This document shows positions 24,672-36,149 of a stretch of DNA of 64,000 bases, piece after piece. Location: positions 20,459,713-20,523,712 of the forward strand of contig OZ024861.1 of the NCBI GenBank assembly GCA_964017155.1, written 5' to 3'. The position numbers and the translations under genes are program-made. Positions within the stretch are counted from its first letter, which is position 1, and every line of letters begins with the position of its first letter. The notes beneath the pieces were generated by a model, which saw only the letters and a program-made list of their open reading frames with translations, was not told where the DNA came from and searched no databases. This stretch comes from Oasisia sp. SBJ-2009. Taxonomy: Eukaryota; Annelida; Polychaeta; Sabellida; Siboglinidae.

Positions 24672-27600
24672 ATGGATGCGCTAAGTAGGAGTGGTTGGAT
24701 GGATACGCTAAGCAGGAGTGGTTGGATGGATGTGCTAAGTAGGGGTGATTGGATGGATGCGTTCAGAACGAGTGGATGAATGGATTCGATAAGTAGCGGT
24801 GCTTGGATGGATGCGTTAAGTAGGGGTGGTTGAACGGATGCATTATATAGGGGTGGTTGTTGGATGCTTTAAGTAGAGGTGAGTGGATGGATGCGTAAAA
24901 TAGGGGTGGCTGGATGGATGTATTAAGTAGAGGTGATTGGATGGATGCATTAAGTAGGGGTAATTGGATGGATACTTTTAATTGGGTGGTTGGATGGATG
25001 CGTTAAATATGGGTGGTTGGATGGATGCGCTAAGTAGGGGTGGTTGGATGGATGCGTTAAGTAGGGGTGATTGGATGGATGCATTCAGTAGGAGTGGTTG
25101 GATTGATACGTTGAGAAGGGGTGAGTGAATGGATGCATTAGGTAGGAGTGGTTGGATTGATACGTTAACTAGGAGTGGTTGGATGGATGCGTTAAGTAGG
25201 AGTGGTTGGATTTGTGTGTTAAGTAGGGGTGATTGGATGGATACATTAAATTGGGGTGGTTGGATCAGTGCGCTTAGTAAGGTGGTTGGATAGATTCGTT
25301 GAGTAGGAATGGTTGGATGGATTCGGTAAGTAGGAGTGGTGGGATGGATGCGTTAAGTAGGAGTGTTTGAATGGATGCGTTATGTAGTGGTGGTTGGATA
25401 GATGCGTTATGTAGTGGTGGTTGAATGGATGTGTTATGTAGGGATGGTTGTTGGAAGCTTTAAGTAGAGGTGAATGGATGGATGCGTTAAGTAGGGGTGG
25501 TTCGGTGGATGCATTCAGTTGAGGTGATTGGATGGAAGCATTAAGTAGGGGTGGTTGGATGGAAGCGTTAAGTAGGGGTGTTTGGATGGATGCGCTAAGA
25601 AGGGGTGGTTCGATGGATACGTTAAGTAGGGGTGTTTGAATGGATGCGTTAAGTAGGGGTGGTTGATGGATGCGTAAAGGAGGTGTGATTGGACGGATAC
25701 GTTAAGTACGATTGGTGGGATTGATGCGTTAAGTAGGGGTGATTGGATGGATGCGTTATGTAGGGGTGGTTGGATGGATGCGTTAAGTAGGGGTGGTTGA
25801 ATGGACGCGTTATGTAGGAGTGGTTGGATGGATGCTTTAAGTACGGGTGTTTGAATTGATGCGTTAAATATGGGTGGTTGTAGGGATACGTTATCAAGGG
25901 CTGGTTGGATGGATGCGTTAAGTAGCGGTGAATGGATGGATACGATATGAAGAGGTGGTTGGATGGATTCGCTAAGTAGAGGTGAATGGATGGATATATT
26001 AAGTAGAGGTGAATTGATGGATGCATTAATTAGGGGTTGTTGGATGGATGCGTTACACAGGGGTGGTTGGATGGGTGCATTAAGTAGGGCTGCTTGAATA
26101 GATGCGTTATGAAGAGGTGTTTGGATGGATGCGTTATGTAGGGGTGGTTGAATGGATGTGTTAATTAGGAGGGTAGGATTGATGAGTTATGTAGGGGTTG
26201 TTGGATGGTAGCGTTAAATAGGGGTGGTTGGATGGATGCGTTATGTAAGGGTGGTTGAATGGATTCGTTATGTATGGATGGTTGTTGGATGCTTTAAGTA
26301 GAGGTGAATGGATGGAAGCATTAAGTAGGGGAGGTTGGATGGATGCGTTATGTAGGGGTGGTGGGATGAAGGCGTAAAGTAGGGGTGGTTGGATGGATGT
26401 ATTAAGTACAGGTGATTGGATGAGTGCATTAAGTAGTGGTAGTTGGATGGATACGTTAAGTAGGGGTGGTTGGATGGATGCGTTAAATAGGGGTGGTTGG
26501 ATGGAGGCGCTAAGTAGTTGTGATTGGATGGATGCGTTAAGTAGGGGTGATTGGATGGTAGCATTAAGTAGGAGTTCTTGGATTGATACGTTAAGAAGGG
26601 GTGATTGAATGGATGCATTAGGTAGGGAAGATTGGATGGATATGTTAAATAGGGGTGGTTGGATGGATGCGTTAAGAAGAGGTGATTGGATGGATGCGGC
26701 AAGTAGGGGAGATTGGATAGATACGTTAAATAGGGGTGGTTGGGTGAATACGCTAAGTAGGGGTGGTTGGATGGTTGCGTTAAGTAGGGGTGATTGGATG
26801 GATGCATTAAGTAGGAGTGGTTGGATTGATACAATAAGAAGGGGTGATTGAATGGATGCATTAGGTAGGAGTGGTTGGATGGATACGTTGAGTACGAGTG
26901 GTGGGATGGATGTGTTAAGTAGGGGTGATTGGATGGATGCGTTTAGTAGGGGTGGTTGGATGGATACTTTAAGTAGGAGTGGTTGGATGGATGCGTTAAG
27001 TAGGAGTGGTTGGATGGATGCGTTAAGTAGGGGTGATTGGATGGATGCGCTAAGTACGGTTGGTTGAATGGATGGCTAAGTAGGGGTGGTTGGATGGATG
27101 CGTTAAGTAGGGGTGGTTGAATGGATGCGTTATGTGGGGGTGTTGGAAGAATGCGTTAAGTAGGGGTGGTTGAATGGATGCGTTATATAGGGGTAGTTGG
27201 AATGATGATTTAAGTAGGAGTGGTTGGATTGATACGCTAAGTGGGGTTGGTTGTGTTTGGATGGATGCCTAAAGTAGGGGTGATTGGATGGATGCATTAA
27301 GTAGAGGAGATTGGATGGATACGTTAAATACGGTTGGTTGGATGGATTCGTTAAGAAGGGGTGGTTGGATGAATGCGCTAAGTAGGTTGGTTGGGTGGAT
27401 GCGTTAATTAGGAGTGGTTGGATGGATGCGATAAGTAGGGTTGTTTTGATGGATGCGTTAAGTAGGGGTGGTTGAATGGATGCGTTATGTAGGGGTGGTT
27501 GGATGGATGCTTTAAGTACGGGTGTTTGAATTGAAGCGTTAAATAGGGGTGGTTGGAGGGATACGTTACGTAGGGCTGGTTGGATGGACGCGTTAAGTAG

Positions 27601-29867
27601 AGGTGAATGGATGGATACAATGTGAAGAGGTGGTTGGATGGATTCGTTAAGTAGAGGTGAATGGATGGATGTATTAAGTAGAGGTGATTGGATGGATGCA
27701 TTAAGTAGGGGTAGTTGGTTGGATACGTTATGTAGGGGTGGTTGGATGGATGCGTTAAATAGGGGTGATTGGATGGATACGCTAAGCAGGAGTGGTTGGA
27801 TGGATGCGTTAAGTAGGGGTGATTGGATGGATGCATTAAGTAGGAGTGGTTGGATGGATACGCTAAGTACGAGTGGTGAGATGGATGCGTTAAGTAGGGG
27901 TGATTGGATGGATGCGTTTAGTAGGGGTGGTTGGATGGATACGTTAAGTAGGAGTGGTTGGATGGATGCGTAAAGTAGGAGTGATTGGATGGATGCGCTA
28001 AGTACGGTTGGTTGAATGGATGGCTAAGTAGGGGTGGTTGGATGGAAGCGTTAAGTAGGGGTGGTTGAATGGATGCGTTATGTGGGGGTGGTTGGATGAA
28101 TGCGTTAAGTAAGGGTGGTTGAATGGATACGTTATGTAGGGGTGGTTGGATTGATGCTTTAAGTAGGAGTGGTTGGATTGATACGATAAGTAGGGTTGGT
28201 TGTGTTTGGATGGATGCGTAAAGTAGGGGTGATTGCATGGATGCATTAAGTAGGGGAGATTGGATGGATACGTTAAATATGGGTGGTTGGATGGATGCGT
28301 TAAGAAGGGGTGGTTGGATGAAAGCGCTAAGTAGGTTGGTTGGTTGGATGCGTTAATTAGGAGTGGTTGGATGGATACGTTAAGTAGGAGTGGTTAGATG
28401 GATGCGATAAGTAGGGGTGGTTGAATGGATGCGTTATGTAGGGGGGGGGTGGATGGATGCTTTAAGTACGGGTGTTTGAATTGATGCGTTAAATAGGGGT
28501 GGTTGGGGGGATGCGTTATGTAGGGCTGGTTGGATGGACGCGTTAAGTAGAGGCGAATGGATGGATACGATATGAAGAGGTGGTTGGATGGATTCGATAA
28601 GTAGGGCTGCTAGAATAGATGCGTTATGTAGAGGTGGTTGGATGGATGCGTTATGTAGGGGTGGTTGAATGGATGCGTTAATTAGGGATGGGTGGATTGA
28701 TGAGTTATGTAGGGGTGGTTGGATGGATGCGTTAAATAGGGGTGGTTGGATGGAGGCGCTAAGTAGGAGTGGTTGGATGGATGCACTAAGTAGGAATGGT
28801 TGGATGGATACGCTAAGCAGGAGTGGTTGTATGGATGCGTTAAGTAGGGGTGATTGGATGGATGCGTTAAGTACGGGTGGTTGAATGGATTGGATAAGTA
28901 GGGGTGCTTGGATGGATGCGTTAAGTAGGGGTGGTTGAATGGATGCGTTAAGTATGGGTGGTTGGATGAATGCGTTATGTAGTGGTGGTTGAATGGATTC
29001 GTTATGTAGGGGTGGTTGTTGGATGCTTTAAGTATAGGTGAATGGATGGATGCGTTACGTAGGGGTGGTTGGATGGATGCATTAAGTTGAGGTAGATGGA
29101 TGGAAGCATTAAGTAGGGGAGGTTGGATGGATAAGTTAAGTAGGGGTGGTTGGATGGATGCGTTAAATAGGGGTGGTTGGATGTATGCGTTAAGTAGGGG
29201 TGATTGAATGGTAGCATTAAGTAGGAGTGGTTGGATTGATTCGTTAGGAAGGGGTGATTGAATGGATGCATTAGGTAGGGAAGATTGGATGGATACGTTA
29301 AATAGGGGTGGTTGGATGGATGCGTTAAGAAGAGGTGATTGGATGGATGCGGTAAGTAGGGGAGATTGGATAGATACGTTAAATAGGGGTGGTTGGGTGA
29401 ATACGCTAAGTAGGGGTGGTTGGATGGTTGCGTTAAGTAGGGGTGATTGGATGGATGCATTAAGTAGGAGTGGTTGGATTGATACATTAAGAAGGGGTGA
29501 TTGAATGGATGCGTTAAGTAGGAGTGGTTGGATGGATACGTTAAGTACGAGTGGTGAGATGGAAGCGTTAAGTAGGGGTGATTGGATGGATGCGTTTATT
29601 AGGGGTGGTTGGATGGATACGTTAAGAAGGAGTGGTTGGATGGATGCGTTAAGTAGAAGTGGCTGGATGGATACGTTAAGTAGGAGTGGTTGGATGGATG
29701 CGTTAATTAGGGGTGATTGGATGGATGCGCTAAGTACGGTTGGTTGAATGGATGGCTAAGTAGGGGTGGTTGGATGGATGCGTTAGGTAGGGGTGGTTGA
29801 ATGGATGCGTTAAGAGGGGGTGGTTGGAAGAATGCGTTGAGTAGGGGTGGTTGAATGGATGCGTTAT
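24672..29867 (+). repeat. Duplicon copy II, left part (satellite)
   Basis: This repeats 1-5224. The offset is 24,671 at first. It falls to 24,644 after a one-unit deletion near 26225-26260, and to 24,643 at about 26622, where copy I has one extra base in GGTAAAGGAAG (near 1981). It carries the same diagnostic oddities as copy I, including GTAAGGTGGTTGGATAG near 25275 and the G9 tract. Confidence 0.93.
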
Positions 29868-29891
29868 ATAATAATAATAATAATAATAATA
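29868..29891 (-). repeat. (ATA/TAT)8 microsatellite tail, copy II
   Basis: The repeat number and junction are identical to copy I. An independent insertion would be expected to differ in tail length. Confidence 0.95.
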
Positions 29892-29903
29892 GTAACTTCT
29901 TTT

Positions 29904-29938
29904 GCGCCAATATCCTCGAAAATCAAGCTCAGTGGCGC
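29904..29938 (-). other. 3' UTR hairpin of retrotransposon, copy II
   Basis: The GCGCCA and TGGCGC arms with a 23-nt loop are conserved without change from copy I. Confidence 0.7.
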
Positions 29939-30018
29939 GACAAAACCAGGGGATTAATCAATCTCATAATCGAAAGCAATGCGTGAGTCGTCAACGGATG
30001 GATGGAAAAGCTAGGAGG

Positions 30019-32520
30019 CTAAGGAGGATAGGCAGCATTAAAGAGATAGGTTTTTAGATGTCGGCGGAATGAAACTATATTACCTTGTGATTTAACACTG
30101 GCAGGAAGCGAATTCCACACCGTTGGTGGGGCAACCGAGAAAGCTCGGGTCCCGGCTTTCGTTTTCACCCGAGGGGTGTGAAGAGGGTTACTACTGGTTG
30201 AGCGTAGCTGTCTGGAATTTCTTGTTGGAGTTAGCATTGAATTTAGATATGCTGGTTGTGTAGATGAGAGTGCTTGATAGGCTATTGTACACATTTTGAA
30301 AATGATGCGATAGTGCACAGGTAGCCAATGCAGTGATTTTAGAAGCGGCACTGAGAGAGAAAAACGTGGAGAACGCGTGACTACCCTTGCTAAACAATTT
30401 TGGACACGCTGAAGTTTGGCTATGTCCTTGTTTGCGGTATTGTAAAGGAGGGAATTGCAGTAGTCGAGTCTGCTGCTTACTAGAGCTGTGGCGATGGTTT
30501 TAGCAACGGAAAGTGATAAAAACCGGCGGATACGGCGAAGATCACGGATATGGTAAAAACAGCAACGGCATGTTTTCGAGATATGTTTTTTGAAATTGAA
30601 GTTTTCATCAAACGTTACTCCGAGATTTAAAACTGAGGTGGCTGGTGTGATACTCTGACTCAGAATATGTGTCGGGAAAAAGCCGTTGAGTTTTGCCCGC
30701 TGCGTTGAGGTACCAATGATGAGAAATTCAGTCTTATCTGCATTTAGTTTTAATTTACTATTTTTCATCCAGAGGGAGACATCTTGGAGACAATCCCTGA
30801 GCTGGTTTAAGGAGCGACAAGTATCTGGTGTGGTCAGAGAAACATAGATTTGTGTGTCATCTGCATAAAGGTGATGATCCAGGTTATGACTCTGGATAAC
30901 TGAGCTTAATGGTGTTGTGTACAGAGTGAAAAGCAACGGACCCAAAACAGAACCCTGGGGGACACCACAAGAGGTGGGCAGCATGTCTGAGAAGCAGTTA
31001 CCTATTTTAATGGCTTGCCGTCTGTCAGTAAGGTATGAAGTAAACCAGCTCAAGGCTGTGCCAGATATCCCGTACCACGTTGATAAGCGTGTAATGAGAA
31101 TGTCGTGGTCAATGGTGTCGAAAGCGGCGGATAGGTCAAGCAGGGTCAGTGCAGTAACTTTGCCATTATCAATGTTAAGGTTTATGTCATTGTGTACTTT
31201 TAAAAGAGCAGTTTCTGTTGAGTGAAATTGTTTGTACGCAGACTGTGATGCATTGGTTAAACCATTTATGTTGATGTGAGAAGTAAGTCGATTTGCAACA
31301 ACCTTTTCGAGTATTTTGGAAATGAAGCTAAGGTTAGAAATAGGCCTGTAGCTGTTTAGATCTTCTTTTGACAGAGTTGTCTTCTTCAGAATTGGATTTA
31401 CATGTGCACGTTTAAAGTCTTCAGGGAATAAGCCGGAGCAGAGTGATGCATTTATTATATCTGTTATTGGTTTAATTAAAACGTCAAGGCATGCTTTCAG
31501 TAGTATGGTCGGAAGTGGGTCAAGATCACAAGATTTATTTGGGGATGACATGATTATTGTTTTCACTTCAGTAGTTGTGGCTGGTTCAAACGATGTAAGT
31601 TTAGAATTTAGTTGTGGAGAGTCGGCATTTATAGTGTCTGAGGTGTGATCTGTGAAGGCTGAATGTATCAGGCTGATTTTGTCTTTAAAATGACTTGAGA
31701 AAGAGTTACACAGTGACTTGATTGATGCATGGGTTGGTAGGGAAGGAGCAGGCCGCCTGTGTAAAATCTGATTGATGCATTTCCATAGTTGTTTTGGTGT
31801 AGCGGAGTTATTTGCGACCATGTTTTCGTAATAATACGACTTTGCTTTTGACATTTGTTGGTTACATAGATGACATTGCCGTGTGTAGCGTGACCTGTCT
31901 AAGGATGACCGAGATTTACGCCAAACACGTTCCAGATAGCGACGGTGCCGTTTAGATTGGATTATTTCCGGGGTCATCCAAGGAGCTGGCGGCTTTTGTG
32001 ACACAGATTTGGATTTAGCGGGTGCATGTTTGTCAAGCAATGTCTTCAGTATTTGACGGTACTGTTTGTATAGGTCTGATACATGTTCTTTAGGATGTGT
32101 GACAAGGTCGGATGTAATTATATCAGTCATAAATGATGCAATGTTGATACTGTGAATGGCTCTGTAGAACATGTTGTGTTTGGACACGGCTGGGGCTAAA
32201 GGAACTTTAAGATCTGCAATTACTGTGTTATGGTCCGATAAGCCATCTACAACTGTGGGTGTCTGAATGTTTTTACAAGAGGAACGAGTTATCAAGATGT
32301 CAAGCCAATGTCCATGTATGTGTGTTGGGAAATTGACATGTTGTTTTGTGTCAAATGATGCCAGGATATCATTAAACGTGATAGTTGTTGTAGATGGTGT
32401 ATCCAGGTGATAGGGGTACTTGGAATGATGCTTTAAGTAGGAGTGGTTGGATTGATACGCTAAGTGGGGTTGGTTGTGTTTGGATGGATGCCTAAAGTAG
32501 GGGTGATTGGATGGATGCAT
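30019..32520 (-). CDS. Truncated retrotransposon ORF2: endonuclease remnant plus reverse transcriptase, copy II
   Basis: This is an 833-codon frame with the same domain order as copy I: satellite-derived residues 1-37, endonuclease tail with SDH at 95-97, reverse transcriptase with D462, GVPQGSVLGP and YADD at 552-555, and a C-terminal LHWLPV region. It differs from copy I at one residue (V106, from an A at 32204 where copy I has T at 7561). It carries none of the three private residues of copy III, so of the three it has the fewest private changes. No stop or frameshift occurs in the reverse transcriptase. It lacks the endonuclease catalytic half and ORF1, and no promoter is visible, so expression is doubtful. 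Confidence 0.9.
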   Translation of the reverse strand: MHPSNHPYFRHPSKHNQPHLAYQSNHSYLKHHSKYPYHLDTPSTTTITFNDILASFDTKQHVNFPTHIHGHWLDILITRSSCKNIQTPTVVDGLSDHNTVIADLKVPLAPAVSKHNMFYRAIHSINIASFMTDIITSDLVTHPKEHVSDLYKQYRQILKTLLDKHAPAKSKSVSQKPPAPWMTPEIIQSKRHRRYLERVWRKSRSSLDRSRYTRQCHLCNQQMSKAKSYYYENMVANNSATPKQLWKCINQILHRRPAPSLPTHASIKSLCNSFSSHFKDKISLIHSAFTDHTSDTINADSPQLNSKLTSFEPATTTEVKTIIMSSPNKSCDLDPLPTILLKACLDVLIKPITDIINASLCSGLFPEDFKRAHVNPILKKTTLSKEDLNSYRPISNLSFISKILEKVVANRLTSHININGLTNASQSAYKQFHSTETALLKVHNDINLNIDNGKVTALTLLDLSAAFDTIDHDILITRLSTWYGISGTALSWFTSYLTDRRQAIKIGNCFSDMLPTSCGVPQGSVLGPLLFTLYTTPLSSVIQSHNLDHHLYADDTQIYVSLTTPDTCRSLNQLRDCLQDVSLWMKNSKLKLNADKTEFLIIGTSTQRAKLNGFFPTHILSQSITPATSVLNLGVTFDENFNFKKHISKTCRCCFYHIRDLRRIRRFLSLSVAKTIATALVSSRLDYCNSLLYNTANKDIAKLQRVQNCLARVVTRSPRFSLSVPLLKSLHWLPVHYRIIFKMCTIAYQALSSTQPAYLNSMLTPTRNSRQLRSTSSNPLHTPRVKTKAGTRAFSVAPPTVWNSLPASVKSQGNIVSFRRHLKTYLFNAAYPP

Positions 32521-35500
32521 TAAGTAGAGGAGATTGGATGGATACGTTAAATACGGGTGGTTGGATGGATTCGTTAAGAAGGGGTGGTTGGATGAATGCG
32601 CTAAGTAGGTTGGTTGGGTGGATGCGTTAATTAGGAGTGGTTGGATGGATGCGATAAGTAGGGGTGTTTTGATGGATGCGTTAAGTAGGGGTGGTTGAAT
32701 GGATGCGTTATGTAGGGGTGGTTGGATGGATGCTTTAAGTACGGGTGTTTGAATTGAAGCGTTAAATAGGGGTGGTTGGAGGGATACGTTATGTAGGGCT
32801 GGTTGGATGGACGCGTTAAGTAGAGGTGAATGGATGGATACAATGTGAAGAGGTGGTTGGATGGATGCATTAAGTTGAGGTAAATGGATGGAAGCATTAA
32901 GTAGGGGAGGTTGGATGGATAAGTTAAGTAGGGGTGGTTGGATGGATGCGTTAAATAGGGGTGGTTGGATGTATGCGTTAAGTAGGGGTGATTGAATGGT
33001 AGCATTAAGTAGGAGTGGTTGGATTGATACGATAAGAAGGGGTGATTGAATGGATGCATTAGGTAGGGAAGATTGGATGGATACGTTAAATAGGGGTGGT
33101 TAGATGGATGCGTTTAGAAGAGGTGATTGGATGGATGCGGTAAGTAGGGGAGATTGGATAGATACGTTAAATAGGGGTGGTTGGTTGAATACGCTAAGTA
33201 GGGGTGGTTGGATGGTTGCGTTAAGTACGGGTGATTGGATGGATGCATTAAGTAGGGGAGATTGGATGGATACGTTAAATAGGGGTGGTTGGATGGATGC
33301 GTTAAGCAGGGGTGGTTGAATGGATGCGTTATGTAGGGGTGGTTGGATGGATGCTTTAAGTGCGGGTGTTTGAATTGATGCGTTAAATAGGGTTTGTTGG
33401 AGGGATACGTTATGTAGGGCTGGTTGGATGGATGCGTTAAGTAGAGGAGAATGGATGGATACGATATGAAGAGGTGGTTGGATGGATTCGTTAAGTAGAG
33501 GTGAATGGATGGATATACCAAGTAGAAATGAATTGATGGATGCATTAATTAGAGGTTGTTGGATGTATGCGTTACACAGGGGTGGTTGGATGGATGCATT
33601 AAGTAGTGGTAGTTGGATGGATACGTTAAGTAGGGGTGGTTGGATGGATGCGTTAAATAGGGGTGATTGGATGGTAGCATTAAGTAGGAGTGGTTGGATT
33701 GATACGTCAAGAAGGGGTTATTGAATGGATGCATTAGGGAGGGAAGATTGGATGGATACGTTAAATAGGGGTGGTTGGATGGATGCGTTAAGAAGAGGTG
33801 ATTTGATGGATGCGGTAAGTAGGGGAGATAGGATAGATACGTTAAATAGGGGTGGTTGGGTGAATACGCTAAGTAGGGGTGGTTGGATGGATGCATTAAG
33901 TAGGAGTGGTTGGATTGATACGTTAAGAAGGGGTGATTGAATGGATGCATTAGGTAGGAGTGGTTGGATGGATACGTTAAGTACGAATGGTGGGATGGAT
34001 GTGTTAAGTAGGGGTGATTGGATAGATACTTTAAATAGGGGTGGTTGGATGGATACGTTAAGAAGGGGTATTTTGATGGATGCGTTAAGTAGGGGTGGTT
34101 GAATGGATGCCTTATGTAGGGATGGTTGGATGGATGCGCTAACTAGGGGTGGTTGGATGGATGCATTATGTAGGGGAGATTGGATGGATACGTTAAATAG
34201 GGGTGGTTGGATGGATGCGTTAAGCAGGGGAGGTTGAATGGATGCGTTATGTAGGGGTGGTTGGATGGATGCTTTAAGTACGGGTGTTTGAATTGATGCG
34301 TTAAATAGGGGTTGTTGGAGGGATACGCTATGTAGGGCTGGTTGGATGTATGCCTTAAGTAGAGGTGAATGGATGGATATACTAAGTAGAGACGAATTGA
34401 TGGATGCATTAATTAGAGGTTGTTGGATGTATGCGTTACACAGGGGTGGTTGGACGGATGCATTAAGTAGGGATGGTTGGATGGATGCGTTAAGTAGGGC
34501 TGGTTGAATAGATGCGTTATGTAGGGGTGGTTGGATGGATGCGCTATGTAGGGGTGGTTGAATGGATGCTTTAATAGGGTGGTTGGACGGATGCGTTAAA
34601 TAGGGGTGGTTGGATGAATGCGCTAATTAGGAGTGGTTGGATGGATGCGCTAAGTAGGAGTGGTTGGATGGATACGCTAAGCAGGAGTGGTTGGATGGAT
34701 GTGCTAAGTAGGGGTGATTGGATGGATGCGTTCAGAACGAGTGGATGAATGGATTGGATAAGTAGCGGTGCTTGGATGGATGCGTTAAGTAGGGGTGGTT
34801 GAACGGATGCATTATATAGGGGTGGTTGTTGGATGCTTTAAGTAGAGGTGAGTGGATGGATGCGTAAAGTAGGGGTGGCTGGATGGATGTATTAAGTAGA
34901 GGTGATTGGATGGATGCATTAAGTAGCGGTAATTGGATGGATACTTTTAATTGGGTGGTTGGATGGATGCGTTAAATATGGGTGGTTGGATGGATGCCTT
35001 ATGTGGGGGTGGTTGGATGAATGCGTTAAGTAGGGGTGGTTGAATGGATGCGTTATATAGGGGTGATTGGACTGATGCTTTAAGTAGGAGTGGTTGGATT
35101 GATACGTTAAGTAGGGGTGATTGGATGGATGCATTAAGTAGAGGAGATTGGATGGATACGTTAAATATGGGTGGTAGGGTGGATGCGTTAAGAAGGGGTG
35201 GTTGGATGAATGTGCGAAGTAGGTTGGTTGGGTGGATGCGTTAATTAGGAGTGGTTGGATGCATGCGATAAGTAGGGGTGTCTTGATGGATGCGTTAAGT
35301 AGGGGTGTTTGAATGGATGCGTTATGTAGGGGTGGCTGGATGGATGCGTTAAGTAGGGGTGGTTGAATGGATGCGTTATGTAGGGGTGGTTGGATGGATG
35401 CTTTAAGTACGGGTGTTTGAATTGAAGCGTTAAATAGGGGTGGTTGGAGGGATACGCTATGTAGGGCTGGTTGGATGGACGCGTTAAGTAGAGATGAACG

Positions 35501-36149
35501 GATGGATACAATATGAAGAGGTGGTTGGATGGATGCGTTAAGTAGGGGTGGCTGGTTTGATACGATATGTAGGGGTGGTTGAATGGATGTGTTAATTAGG
35601 GGTGGTTGGGTTGATGAGATATGTAGGGGTGGTTGGATGAATGCGTTAAATAGGGGTGGTTGGATGGATGCGCTAAGTAGGTGTGGTAGGATGGATGCGT
35701 TAAGTAGGAGTGGTTGGACGGATACGCTAAGCAGGAGTCGTTGGATGGATGCGTTAAGTAGGCGTGATTGGATGGATGCGTTAATTACGGATGGTTGAAT
35801 GGATTGGATAAGTAGGGGTACTTGGATGGATGCGTTAAGTAGGGGTGGTTGAATGGATGCGTTAAGTAAGGATGGTTGGATGGATGCGTTATGTAGTGGT
35901 GGGTGAATGGATTCGTTATGTAGGGTTATGTAGGTTGTTGGATACTTTAAGTAGAGGTGAATGGATGGATGCGTTACGTAGGGGTGGTTGGATGGATGCA
36001 TTAAGTTGAGCTGAATTGATGGAAGCATTAAGTAGGGGAGATTGGGTGGATGCTTTATGTAGGGGTGGTTGGAGGGATGCGTTACGTAATTGTGGTTGTT
36101 GGATGCTTTAACTAGAGGTGAATGGATGGATGCGTTACGTAGGAGTGGT
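32411..36149 (+). repeat. Duplicon copy II, right part (satellite)
   Basis: These are 27-bp units matching copy I. The offset is 24,643 to about 32640 and 24,314 after that, because the 329-bp unfilled-site block is missing. Small differences from copy I include GCGTTTAGAAG near 33111 (GCGTTAAGAAG in copy I). No gene is seen. Confidence 0.93.

Larger units (their letters stand above)
29868..32410 (-). mobile_element. 5'-truncated L2/CR1-like retrotransposon, copy II
   Basis: This has the same truncation point, the same tail length and the same flanking satellite variants as copy I, at an offset of 24,643. It therefore arose by duplication of the locus, not by a second insertion. The unfilled-site block found beside copies I and III is absent on its right side. 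Confidence 0.93.

Noticed and set aside
29868..32410. Copies II and III as separate transposition events
   Set aside because: Breakpoints, tail length and flanking satellite variants are identical to copy I.
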